From: Candidatus Zixiibacteriota bacterium
Lineage (GTDB): Bacteria; Zixibacteria; MSB-5A5; GN15; JAAZOE01
NCBI GenBank assembly: GCA_012797915.1
Contig: JAAZOE010000224.1
Location: 1-9,171, forward strand
Direction: 5' to 3'
Length of the DNA: 9,171 bases
Shown here: piece after piece, positions 1 through 5,351 of the stretch
Position numbering within the stretch: the first letter of the stretch is position 1
Layout of the letters: each line of letters opens with the position of its first letter
The notes under the pieces: model-generated
What the model saw: only the letters and a program-made list of their open reading frames with translations
Database searches by the model: none
What the model was told of the DNA's origin: nothing
Program-made: the position numbers and the translations under genes

Positions 1-368
1 CCGAGATCATGATCGGTTTCGCATTTCTCGCGCAGGCATTTGCCGTCCAGGGCGATGGCTCTGACCTGGCCGTCGGCCCGGGCGTCGAAATGCCATCGAT
101 ATGGAGGGATCAGCCACGACCACCCCAGGATGTCATCCTCTTTGAGAGTCTGGACCATGACCGCGCCCTTCTGCGGGGCGAAAATTTCCAGCATGACCCG
201 GCCGTGACGGACGATATAAAACGTGTCCGCCGCCCCACCCTCACGGAAGATGTATTCATCGGCTTTGAATACCACATTGGAGGCACAACCAACCAACAAG
301 GCGATATGAGCCGCATCCATGCCCTCGAAAAAGGGATGCTCGGCCAGGATTCTTTGAAGGTTCTCCAT
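1..368 (-). CDS. Cyclic-nucleotide-binding (CRP-fold) protein, C-terminus cut by window edge
   Basis: The minus-strand reading frame starts at the ATG at 368-366 and stays open to the window edge, giving 122 visible residues that begin MENLQRILAEHPFFEGMD. This is a textbook N-terminus of a cNMP-binding domain: the L..HPFF.G opening, a glycine-containing beta-roll turn (FREGGAADTFYIVRHGRV, about residues 42-59), and a later GWSWLIPPY stretch where family members carry the phosphate-binding region. A strong Shine-Dalgarno (GGAGG, about 8 nt upstream) supports the start. The gene follows the iron-sulfur subunit gene by 24 nt, so the two are almost certainly co-transcribed. In bacterial group 3b hydrogenase operons a small cNMP-domain protein commonly sits between the HydB-like and HydG-like genes; its role there is not established. 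Because the C-terminus is missing I cannot tell whether an HTH domain follows, that is, whether it is a CRP/FNR transcription factor or a stand-alone sensor. Confidence 0.85.
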   Translation of the reverse strand, partial: MENLQRILAEHPFFEGMDAAHIALLVGCASNVVFKADEYIFREGGAADTFYIVRHGRVMLEIFAPQKGAVMVQTLKEDDILGWSWLIPPYRWHFDARADGQVRAIALDGKCLREKCETDHDL

Positions 369-392
369 CGCGTCAACCTCCGGTTTGGAGTC

Positions 393-1523
393 TTAGGACT
401 TTGGCCCCTTGTCGCCGTCGCGGACCAACCGGGCTTCCTCGGTCAGATCGATTCCGACCGGGCACCAGGTTATACACCGGCCGCAACCGACGCAGCCGAA
501 TGATCCGAATTGATCCGGCCAGTACGCCAGCTTGTGCATCAGCCATTGCCGATACCGGGCCGCCACGCTGGGTCGGATGCTTCCTCCGTGAATATAGGAA
601 AATCCGACCGTGAAACAGGAGTCCCACCGGCGGGATCGCTCCGCCCGGCTGCCGTCCAATTCCGTGGTGTCTTCGACGTTCATACAGAAGCAGGTCGGGC
701 AGACCAGAGTGCAGTTGCCACAGGTGAGGCACCGGTTGGCCACGTTACCCCAGTGCGGGCTGTCGAAATTGCGATTCAGGATGGCCGGAAGATCATCGGT
801 ATTCAATTTCCGCCCCATCTGGGCGGCCGCGACCGCCTCGGCCTCCCCGGCGGCCTGAAGCTCGGCCTGGCCGGCATCCTTGTGAGTCAGGCCGTTCATG
901 ATTTTCGCGCCGGCGTCGGAACCGACCTGGACCACGAAATAATGGCGTCCGCCTTCAATCACCTCAGTGAGAGCCAAATCGTATCCCGCGGTCGCCTTTG
1001 GGCCTGTCTTCATTGAGGCGCAGAAACAGGTTCCGCCAGCCCGCGTGCAGTTGACCGCCACGACAAACAAGTTTTTCCGGTTTTCCGCGTATGCCGTATC
1101 GGCATAGGGACCACCCGTTAAGACCTTGTCGTGTATGGCGATAGCCGCCAGCTCGCAGGGGCGAACGCCGATGAACGCCTGTTTTTCGACTTTCGGTTCC
1201 GACGGAATGATTTTGAATCGGCGCTCATCCTTCTGGACCTCGTAGAGGCGTCTCTCGGGGGGATACAGGAATTTCTTCCATGACGTCGGTCCGACCGTAT
1301 ACCCGAACAGGGCGCCGGTCTTATCCTTCGAAAGGCGATAGGTGCCGTTGTCCTGGTTGTCCAGCCAACCTGCCGGAAGATCATCGGTCGATGATATCCG
1401 GTCGTAAACGATTGCATTGCCGCCGAGCGTCGGACCAAAAAGCCCATAGCCCGCTTTCTTGAGGGAGTCGAAAAGACCCTGCAGGTCCTTTCTCTCAACC
1501 ACCGTCTTGGTATCTGTTTGCAT
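393..1523 (-). CDS. hydB: 4Fe-4S dicluster electron-transfer subunit, sulfhydrogenase beta (HydB/HyhB)-like
   Basis: This is a cytoplasmic iron-sulfur protein of the sulfhydrogenase beta / anaerobic sulfite reductase A type, which passes electrons between a NiFe-hydrogenase module and a flavin subunit. Two complete cluster motifs are visible near the C-terminus: CLTCGNCTLVCPTCFC and CVGCGRCITWCP, each with CxxCxxCxxxCP spacing. Upstream are the family signatures GVRPCEL and CTRAGGTCFCASMKTGP. The frame is open from a GTG at 1553 (386 residues), with in-frame ATGs at 1538, 1532 and 1523. I chose 1523 (376 residues): it begins MQTDTKTVVERKDLQGLF, which reads like the usual family N-terminus, and the GTG at 1553 lies inside a perfect palindrome only a few bases from the predicted transcription start. 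None of the starts has a strong ribosome-binding site, so the start is uncertain while the product is not. The gene is followed after 24 nt by the cNMP-domain gene, as in group 3b hydrogenase operons; the catalytic subunits would lie beyond the window. Confidence 0.9.
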   Translation of the reverse strand: MQTDTKTVVERKDLQGLFDSLKKAGYGLFGPTLGGNAIVYDRISSTDDLPAGWLDNQDNGTYRLSKDKTGALFGYTVGPTSWKKFLYPPERRLYEVQKDERRFKIIPSEPKVEKQAFIGVRPCELAAIAIHDKVLTGGPYADTAYAENRKNLFVVAVNCTRAGGTCFCASMKTGPKATAGYDLALTEVIEGGRHYFVVQVGSDAGAKIMNGLTHKDAGQAELQAAGEAEAVAAAQMGRKLNTDDLPAILNRNFDSPHWGNVANRCLTCGNCTLVCPTCFCMNVEDTTELDGSRAERSRRWDSCFTVGFSYIHGGSIRPSVAARYRQWLMHKLAYWPDQFGSFGCVGCGRCITWCPVGIDLTEEARLVRDGDKGPKS

Positions 1524-1538
1524 ATTACTCATCGACAT

Positions 1539-1554
1539 TGTGAATTTATTCACA
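1539..1554. promoter_or_regulatory. CRP/FNR-like palindromic operator at the hydB promoter
   Basis: TGTGAATTTATTCACA is a perfect inverted repeat with 7-bp arms. It matches the CRP consensus spacing TGTGA-N6-TCACA exactly. It lies just downstream of the predicted start site of the minus-strand promoter at 1568-1596, a position from which a bound regulator would more likely repress than activate. Which regulator binds is unknown; CRP/FNR-family proteins are the obvious candidates by motif. Confidence 0.5.
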
Positions 1555-1567
1555 TTCTCTGCATGGA

Positions 1568-1596
1568 AGTTTAGCGCACGGGCGGGTCAAAGTCAA
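1568..1596 (-). promoter_or_regulatory. Sigma-70-type promoter of the hydB operon
   Basis: On the minus strand TTGACT (1596-1591) is followed after exactly 17 nt by TAAACT (1573-1568), a 5/6 and a 4/6 match to the housekeeping -35 and -10 boxes. Transcription would begin near 1561, giving a leader of about 38 nt to the ATG at 1523. No other gene lies between this promoter and hydB. Confidence 0.55.
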
Positions 1597-1605
1597 TAGG
1601 TAAAA

Positions 1606-1620
1606 CGGATTTTTTATCCG
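1606..1620. other. Short CGGAT/ATCCG hairpin upstream of the hydB promoter
   Basis: CGGAT (1606-1610) and ATCCG (1616-1620) form a 5-bp stem with a five-T loop. Read on the minus strand it is followed by TTTTACC, giving a weak terminator-like shape just upstream of the hydB promoter. No minus-strand gene upstream needs terminating, so its role is unclear. Confidence 0.25.
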
Positions 1621-1715
1621 AGGAGACTGGCCGGGCGGGCATTAGTCGGGGAAACGGGAGAGGCACAGGGCCGCTCGACCGGGATCGCTTGGATTCGGAG
1701 TTGTCAGAAAGGGGA

Positions 1716-1742
1716 CAAAAAAGGGGGGTAATGCCTTTTTTG
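1716..1742. terminator. A-tract/T-tract hairpin, weak bidirectional terminator or bent DNA
   Basis: CAAAAAAGG (1716-1724) pairs perfectly with CCTTTTTTG (1734-1742) around a 9-nt loop. The stem is AT-rich and ends 1 nt before the -35 box of the next promoter. It could insulate the two divergent units as a weak intrinsic terminator, or act as curved DNA next to the promoter. The rest of the gap from 1621 to 1715 shows no feature I can support. Confidence 0.3.
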
Positions 1743-1743
1743 C

Positions 1744-1771
1744 TTGACTTTTGCGCCCTTTGTGGCATATT
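1744..1771 (+). promoter_or_regulatory. Putative sigma-70-type promoter for the peptide/regulator operon
   Basis: TTGACT (1744-1749) and CATATT (1766-1771) are separated by 16 nt; shifting the -10 to ATATTA (1767-1772) gives 17 nt. Transcription would start near 1778 and yield a leader of about 440 nt before the secreted-peptide gene. A sigma-54-like element follows immediately at 1791-1806, so this region could carry two overlapping promoters. Confidence 0.45.
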
Positions 1772-1806
1772 ACCCACGAGAGAGGTAAGGTGGGCAATAT
1801 TTTGCC
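1764..1806 (+). other. Interrupted inverted repeat, leader hairpin or operator
   Basis: ATATTACCCAC (1767-1777) is complementary to GTGGGCAATAT (1790-1800) at 10 of 11 positions, around a 12-nt loop rich in GA. Outside it, GGC (1764-1766) can pair with GCC (1804-1806) across a TTT bulge. Because the arms overlap both the -10 of the sigma-70-like promoter and the sigma-54-like element, the repeat may be an operator rather than an RNA structure. Confidence 0.4.
1791..1806 (+). promoter_or_regulatory. Weak sigma-54-like -24/-12 element
   Basis: TGGGCAATATTTTGCC keeps the diagnostic GG-N10-GC spacing (GG at 1792-1793, GC at 1804-1805) and a TTTGC -12 box, but the -24 box TGGGCA departs from TGGCAC. 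A sigma-54 promoter ahead of an operon encoding a sigma-54 activator would suggest autoregulation. The match is imperfect and could be chance. Confidence 0.3.
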
Positions 1807-1823
1807 GTGATTCCAATTGCCTA

Positions 1824-1835
1824 CCTGCGACATAT
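1824..1835 (+). promoter_or_regulatory. TGCGACAT half-site in the peptide operon leader
   Basis: CCTGCGACATAT contains the same TGCGACAT word that forms an inverted pair just downstream of the regulator gene (4682-4689 and 4711-4718). An occurrence at both ends of the operon suggests a binding half-site for a locus-specific regulator, perhaps the Fis-type HTH protein encoded here. No inverted partner is seen at this copy. Confidence 0.3.
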
Positions 1836-2204
1836 CTGTCCTTTGTGGATGGCATTTCCGGAGGCGTTTGCTGATCGGGCGAAGTGTATTCGCACGATTC
1901 GGGAGGCGTTGCTTTGGGTTTGTCACGAGGGAAGGAGAAGAAAAGAGAGGCCGAGGACAGGGTGTTCATTCCTGTGTGAAGCGATTTCTGGGCTGGAATT
2001 GCGAAGATGGGAAACGGCACCCCTACGAGTATCGAGTTCCGTTTGATGACGCAAAAGAACCACCTCATTGGTTCTCTGAATCGCCGGCCGCATGGCACCG
2101 GGAAACCCGCCCCCCGGCGGAAATCCCCCTGCGGCTGTCGTCCGGCTCCGGTTCCGGACCCGGGGGATGGGCCATGGGGATGTCACTCAACTTTCAACTC
2201 ACTC
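1836..2204 (+). other. Long leader of the peptide gene, with a nested GC hairpin
   Basis: No convincing gene lies in this stretch. The peptide reading frame continues open upstream to 1817, but the extension has no signal-like or domain-like content and the ribosome-binding site at 2205-2212 fixes the start downstream. Near the 3' end, ATCCCCC (2123-2129) pairs with GGGGGAT (2162-2168), and inside it GTCCGG (2140-2145) pairs with CCGGAC (2154-2159), making a two-stem structure about 50 nt upstream of the start codon. No T-run follows it, so it is not an intrinsic terminator; it may modulate mRNA stability or translation. I recognise no known riboswitch class. Confidence 0.4.
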
Positions 2205-2218
2205 GTAGGAGGTTTCTC

Positions 2219-2479
2219 ATGAAAAAGCTAGTCGCGCTAGCCCTATTTTTGGTGGTATGTTTCGGATGGTTTGTTGCACCGCTGGTCGCCGATGGTGACG
2301 ATCCGGTCCCTCCTGGAGCGACCAAATCAGCAACACTGCCGGGAGACGACAGCAAGACCAATGATCCGATAATGTCGCCTGTCGGGGATGATGAGACAGG
2401 CTTGGTGGAAGTGATTATCGATGGATTGGGGCTTGACCCGATCATAGAAATCGCGTTGGTTGTGCTGATCGAAGGGTAG
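2219..2479 (+). CDS. Small secreted peptide of unknown family, paired with a TPR/sigma-54 regulator
   Basis: This 86-residue protein has an ideal start: TAGGAGG lies 6 nt before the ATG. Residues 1-24 form a classic Sec signal peptide (MKK, then a hydrophobic core LVALALFLVVCFGWFVAPL, then a VA|DG type I cleavage site). C14 is not in a lipobox, so it is not a lipoprotein. The mature part of about 62 residues is small and acidic, with a Pro/Asp/Gly-rich linker followed by a hydrophobic C-terminal segment with scattered acidic residues (GLVEVIIDGLGLDPIIEIA and on). I do not recognise the family. It is the first gene of a tight plus-strand cluster: a 9-codon minigene starts 6 nt after its stop, and the activator start is 31 nt away. 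The pairing suggests a secreted signal, or a target regulated by its neighbour. It could equally be a small envelope protein or a bacteriocin-like peptide. Confidence 0.75.
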   Translation: MKKLVALALFLVVCFGWFVAPLVADGDDPVPPGATKSATLPGDDSKTNDPIMSPVGDDETGLVEVIIDGLGLDPIIEIALVVLIEG

Positions 2480-2484
2480 TAATA

Positions 2485-2514
2485 ATGAAGGGGTTTTGGT
2501 ACTGCCTGACATGA
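2485..2514 (+). CDS. Nine-codon minigene coupled to the regulator start
   Basis: An ATG at 2485 opens the peptide MKGFWYCLT, ending in TGA at 2512-2514. GAAGGG (2471-2476) lies 8 nt upstream, a good Shine-Dalgarno placement. The stop overlaps the regulator ATG as ATGA (2511-2514), a standard translational-coupling arrangement. The regulator ATG has no ribosome-binding site of its own, which makes coupling through this minigene attractive. It may be a leader peptide or only a ribosome-delivery device. Aromatic residues and a cysteine make up half of it. Nothing but position, Shine-Dalgarno and overlap supports it. Confidence 0.45.
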   Translation: MKGFWYCLT

Positions 2515-4670
2515 GCCGAACGATTTGGCAAACTCTCGGAATCGTCCAGAGGCTTCTTGACGACATGAAGTTCAAGGAGGCGGCAAAGGCCTTGGGAGAA
2601 GTCGACTTCGAGTCGATTTCTCCCGAGGAGAAGGCGTTTTATTGCCTGCTCCGGGTGGAATGTGGTCTTCCATTGGGAGACTATGGCACCGAAGAATACA
2701 TTAACCACAGCCTGCGGTATTACCTGGAAAAGCAGTATGACGAGAATTTTGCGCGGGCCAAGTTGCTACAGGGCTGGAGGTTAATGCTAAAGACTGAATA
2801 TTTCGAAGCGCGGGAAGCATTGACTGAGGCAGTGGCGGCGTACAGAAAATGCAATAGTGATGCCGGACAAGCACGTGCGTTTTGCCGTTTGGGATATGTG
2901 TATCTTCAGTTCGGTGATCTTGAGACCGCCGAGAATTACACGCGACGAGCCGCGCAATACTATGAACGACAACAAGATTATGCCCGGTTGGGGAATATCC
3001 TCCTAAGCCTAGTCGGGACCGTTGTGGCCTGCGGTTACTTTCAAAAGGGAATGATGATATTGCGAGAAATCGAGCCCAATCTGCCTCGGCTCACGGAAAT
3101 GGATCAAGGTTCTTATTATGCCACGTGCGCCTTTCCGGCCGCGGTGACAGGGGATTTTGCGCAAGCGTATCGGTCGATCAACACGGCGATTCAGATCATG
3201 GAGGCATTCCCCCGGGAAAAAGCCAGGTGCTTGTACAAGCTTGGTCGGATATTGCTCTTGGATGACAATCCGGCGAAGGCGGAAGGAGCCTTTTCGGAGG
3301 GATTGCGAATTGTCGTGAATTACAATGCGGCGGCGGCGGAGTCATATAAACGACATCTCGCCGAAATCTATCTGAAATTGGGGAGACTCGAGGATGCGCG
3401 GGAATACCTCGAAACGGCCGCGAAACTGGCCGAAGAGATGACCGATCGTTCCGAGATCGCCCATTGTTATCGGATCCGGGCGCTTTTGGCGGTGGAAGAG
3501 TCTCGCGACGCCGAAGCTCGGGAAGAATTCAGGGAAGCGCTGGGCATCTTTTCCCGGATTAACCATCGCTATTACTTGGCCGTAACCCGTTATCAAGCGG
3601 CGATATCGGGATTGTTCCCGCCTGGGGAGCAACAGGCTATGCTCTACCTGGCTCGTGAGTATTTCGAGAGCGAGAAGCTGGTACCATATATCGAAAAGGT
3701 AAAGTCGGCCATCCTCCCGGACATCGCTCCCCCGATGCGAATTGGACGAATGGAAACCAAGCCACCGACGATCATAGCCGTCAATGCGGAAGTCAAACGG
3801 CTTCTGAATCTGGCCCATCGAGCGGCGCAGTCCGACATTTCCATCCTATTGACCGGGGAAACCGGAACCGGAAAGGACTTATTGGCCGAGTATATCCATC
3901 ATTGTTCCGATCGAACGGGAAGGTTCGTGGCCGTCAACTCGGCCGCCATCCCCGAGAACATGATCGAAGCGGAATTGTTCGGATACAGCCGCGGCGCCTA
4001 TACCGGGGCCGATCGAGAGAAGACCGGATTGATCGAAGAGGCCAATGACGGCACTTTGTATCTGAATGAGATCGCCGACTCATCCCCAGCCTTCCAAGCC
4101 AAGCTCCTTGACGCGTTGGAACGAAAAGTGATCCGTCGACTGGGGGAAAACACGGAACGGGCAGTCGCCTTTCGGCTGATTGCCGCTACGAATCATGATA
4201 TCGAGAAACTGGTGGATGAGGGTCGTTTCCGCATTGATCTATATCATCGCATCAGCGAAATAAGCATTAATCTCCCGCCGCTCAGTGAACGCCCCGATGA
4301 TATCCCCGAATTGGTACGTCATTTCCTTTCCCTCGGCGGCGTTTCTTTCGATCCGGCCAGAGACGGCCGTGAATTGGACGAGATATATGTCCGCCTGCAG
4401 AGCCGACGATGGCCGGGGAACATCCGTCAGTTAAAGTCCGAACTGGCGCGGCTGATACTTCTTTCCCACGGAGATCTCCATCGGATGAAGGACGCGATGG
4501 ACGAGGGCAGGCAGGTCTCAAGCATTCAAGATCGTCTGGCCACAACCCTGGAAATGACCGGATGGAATCGTCGAGAGGCGGCCAGGGAGTTAGGAATCAA
4601 TGAGATAACCGTGCGTCGCTGGATAAAGAAACTGAACCTCCGTCCCCCCTTAAAAAACCACGGAAAATAG
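2511..4670 (+). CDS. Sigma-54-dependent activator with N-terminal TPR-like sensor domain
   Basis: This is a bacterial enhancer-binding protein of 719 residues. Residues 1-395 are all helical, with repeated TPR-like patterns (ARAFCRLGYVYLQFGDLETA; AEIYLKLGRLEDAREYLETA), in place of the usual receiver, PAS or GAF input. Residues 420-610 are the AAA+ domain: Walker A GETGTGKD (449-456), the sigma-54 loop as RGAYTGA (F to Y in GAFTGA), Walker B GTLYLNEI (514-521), sensor I RLIAATNHD, arginine-finger region FRIDLYHRI, then WPGNIRQL. Residues 675-712 form a Fis-type HTH (MTGWNRREAARELGI, then VRRWIKKLNL). The usual Walker B aspartate is asparagine here (LNEI rather than LDEI), which may alter ATP hydrolysis. 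I chose the ATG at 2511 because it overlaps the minigene stop; a TTG at 2496 would add five residues. It is in line with the secreted-peptide gene 31 nt upstream and uses noticeably more A/T third positions than the L,D-transpeptidase genes. Confidence 0.93.
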   Translation: MSRTIWQTLGIVQRLLDDMKFKEAAKALGEVDFESISPEEKAFYCLLRVECGLPLGDYGTEEYINHSLRYYLEKQYDENFARAKLLQGWRLMLKTEYFEAREALTEAVAAYRKCNSDAGQARAFCRLGYVYLQFGDLETAENYTRRAAQYYERQQDYARLGNILLSLVGTVVACGYFQKGMMILREIEPNLPRLTEMDQGSYYATCAFPAAVTGDFAQAYRSINTAIQIMEAFPREKARCLYKLGRILLLDDNPAKAEGAFSEGLRIVVNYNAAAAESYKRHLAEIYLKLGRLEDAREYLETAAKLAEEMTDRSEIAHCYRIRALLAVEESRDAEAREEFREALGIFSRINHRYYLAVTRYQAAISGLFPPGEQQAMLYLAREYFESEKLVPYIEKVKSAILPDIAPPMRIGRMETKPPTIIAVNAEVKRLLNLAHRAAQSDISILLTGETGTGKDLLAEYIHHCSDRTGRFVAVNSAAIPENMIEAELFGYSRGAYTGADREKTGLIEEANDGTLYLNEIADSSPAFQAKLLDALERKVIRRLGENTERAVAFRLIAATNHDIEKLVDEGRFRIDLYHRISEISINLPPLSERPDDIPELVRHFLSLGGVSFDPARDGRELDEIYVRLQSRRWPGNIRQLKSELARLILLSHGDLHRMKDAMDEGRQVSSIQDRLATTLEMTGWNRREAARELGINEITVRRWIKKLNLRPPLKNHGK

Positions 4671-4680
4671 TCCGACACTC

Positions 4681-4719
4681 CTGCGACATTGCGTCAATAT
4701 GGCACGTCATATGTCGCAG
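4681..4719. repeat. TGCGACAT inverted repeat: enhancer site or weak terminator
   Basis: CTGCGACAT (4681-4689) and ATGTCGCAG (4711-4719) are perfect inverted arms 21 nt apart, 11 nt after the regulator stop codon. As RNA the 9-bp stem could end the regulator transcript, but the tail CCATTTCTTATT is a poor T-run. As DNA it has the form of a dimeric binding site, and the same word occurs at 1826-1833 ahead of the operon. About 200 bp separate it from the sigma-54-like element at 4885-4901, a normal distance for an upstream activating sequence. Confidence 0.5.
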
Positions 4720-4828
4720 CCATTTCTTATTGATAAATATCTCAAACTCCTCTATGGCGCGGCATCCAGCGCGACATTTAACCGTTTTAATCTCCCAAAA
4801 CCGTCCGGTTTTATACGGTGTCCGCATC

Positions 4829-4869
4829 GACTATCCCCTTAATAGTCAGCATCTTTGCGGTGATAGTCA
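4829..4869. promoter_or_regulatory. ATAGTCA half-site cluster
   Basis: GACTAT (4829-4834) and ATAGTC (4842-4847) are a 6-bp inverted pair around CCCCTTA. ATAGTCA recurs at 4863-4869, exactly 21 bp (two helical turns) from the copy at 4842-4848. The cluster ends about 16 bp before the sigma-54-like -24 box, so it may be a regulator-binding array. The evidence is pattern only. Confidence 0.35.
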
Positions 4870-4884
4870 CTTCTTTTCAGCTAA

Positions 4885-4901
4885 TTGGCACATCGTTTGA
4901 T
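4885..4901 (+). promoter_or_regulatory. Sigma-54-like promoter ahead of the structured intergenic region
   Basis: TTGGCACATCGTTTGAT carries a perfect -24 box (TTGGCAC) and, at the correct GG-N10 spacing, a -12 box TTTGA in which the usual GC is GA. The loss of that C is a serious departure, because it is one of the most conserved bases in the class. Its position downstream of a sigma-54 activator gene, and upstream of a terminator-ended non-coding stretch, keeps it of interest. Transcription would start near 4912. Confidence 0.35.
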
Positions 4902-4972
4902 CACCATACCGATAGATAAAAATATTTGCCGGTTTCTTGGAACGGCGCGACTGCCCGACACGGCAAAATATA

Positions 4973-5036
4973 ACCTCCTTCCTCTCTTGTTTTTATGGCG
5001 GTCGCATTTAGGCACACGCCCGCCCGGGCGTGTGCC
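4973..5036 (+). repeat. Tandem structured repeat, copy 1
   Basis: The unit begins ACCTCCTTCCTCTCTT (4973-4988), continues TTTTTATGG, and after a short spacer forms a GC-rich hairpin at 5011-5036 with arms GGCACACGCCC and GGGCGTGTGCC. Copy 2 starts 246 bp further on with the same tract, spacer and hairpin order. Confidence 0.6.
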
Positions 5037-5218
5037 GACCTGACCGGGAGAGTCGGCAATGGGGGTGTGTGATTCGGTTGTCGGCTGGGCGAAGGATGGC
5101 CGGGCCAAGGACAGCGGACGCAACAAGAGATGTCGGAGTAATGCGGGTGCCGATGTCGTCGGCCGGTGGGGGGCGTAAGCCGGATGGCCGATGGACAGGC
5201 ATGTGAAAAGCGTTCAAG

Positions 5219-5282
5219 ACCTCCTTCCTCTCTTTTATTATGGTGCCCGCAACAGAACACTCCCCGCCAGGGGTTGTGTTCT
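5219..5282 (+). repeat. Tandem structured repeat, copy 2
   Basis: The tract ACCTCCTTCCTCTCTT (5219-5234) is identical to copy 1. It is followed by TTATTATGG and a hairpin with AGAACAC (5254-5260) against GTGTTCT (5276-5282), and CCCC (5262-5265) against GGGG (5270-5273). Against copy 1 the outer stem changes two base pairs on both sides (G-C to A-T and C-G to A-T). Such compensatory change indicates that the hairpin itself is under selection. Confidence 0.6.
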
Positions 5283-5290
5283 CTGCAACT

Positions 5291-5351
5291 GCCGGGCCGG
5301 ACGAGAAATTGAGTGCCCAACGAAGTTTCTCGCCCGCCCGGCAACTTTTTT
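5291..5351 (+). terminator. Intrinsic terminator ending the structured intergenic region
   Basis: GCCGGGC (5291-5297) pairs with GCCCGGC (5336-5342), and within it CGAGAAA (5302-5308) pairs with TTTCTCG (5326-5332); a small internal loop separates the two stems. The hairpin is followed by AAC and six T residues (5346-5351). This is a convincing rho-independent terminator on the plus strand, although no protein gene precedes it within 600 bp, implying a non-coding transcript. Confidence 0.65.

Noticed and set aside
9..503. 164-codon plus-strand frame
   Set aside because: It is the complement of the cNMP-domain and hydB genes, both of which have clear family motifs on the minus strand.
1571..2098. 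175-codon minus-strand frame upstream of hydB
   Set aside because: Low-complexity Ser/Pro/Arg composition, no ribosome-binding site, and it runs through the predicted promoters of both flanking operons.
1817..2218. Upstream in-frame extension of the secreted peptide gene
   Set aside because: The ideal ribosome-binding site and signal peptide at 2219 fix the start; the extension would bury the signal peptide in mid-protein.
4700..4715. TGGCACG inside the inverted repeat as a sigma-54 -24 box
   Set aside because: The position of the -12 GC is GT and there is no TTGC; the TTGGCAC at 4885 is better placed.
5008..5217. Minus-strand frame following the AAGGAGGT of repeat copy 2
   Set aside because: The Shine-Dalgarno is 1 nt from the TTG and 16 nt from the first ATG, both badly spaced, and the protein has no recognisable features. 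It remains the main alternative if the minus strand proves to be transcribed.
4973..5282. The repeated tract as a CRISPR or insertion-sequence signature
   Set aside because: Only two copies 246 bp apart, no uniform spacers, and no transposase or target-site duplication visible.
4901..5344. 147-codon minus-strand frame across the intergenic repeats
   Set aside because: Its Pro/Arg/Cys/His-rich content has no domain or signal pattern, and its internal REEGG repeats simply reflect the duplicated DNA tract.
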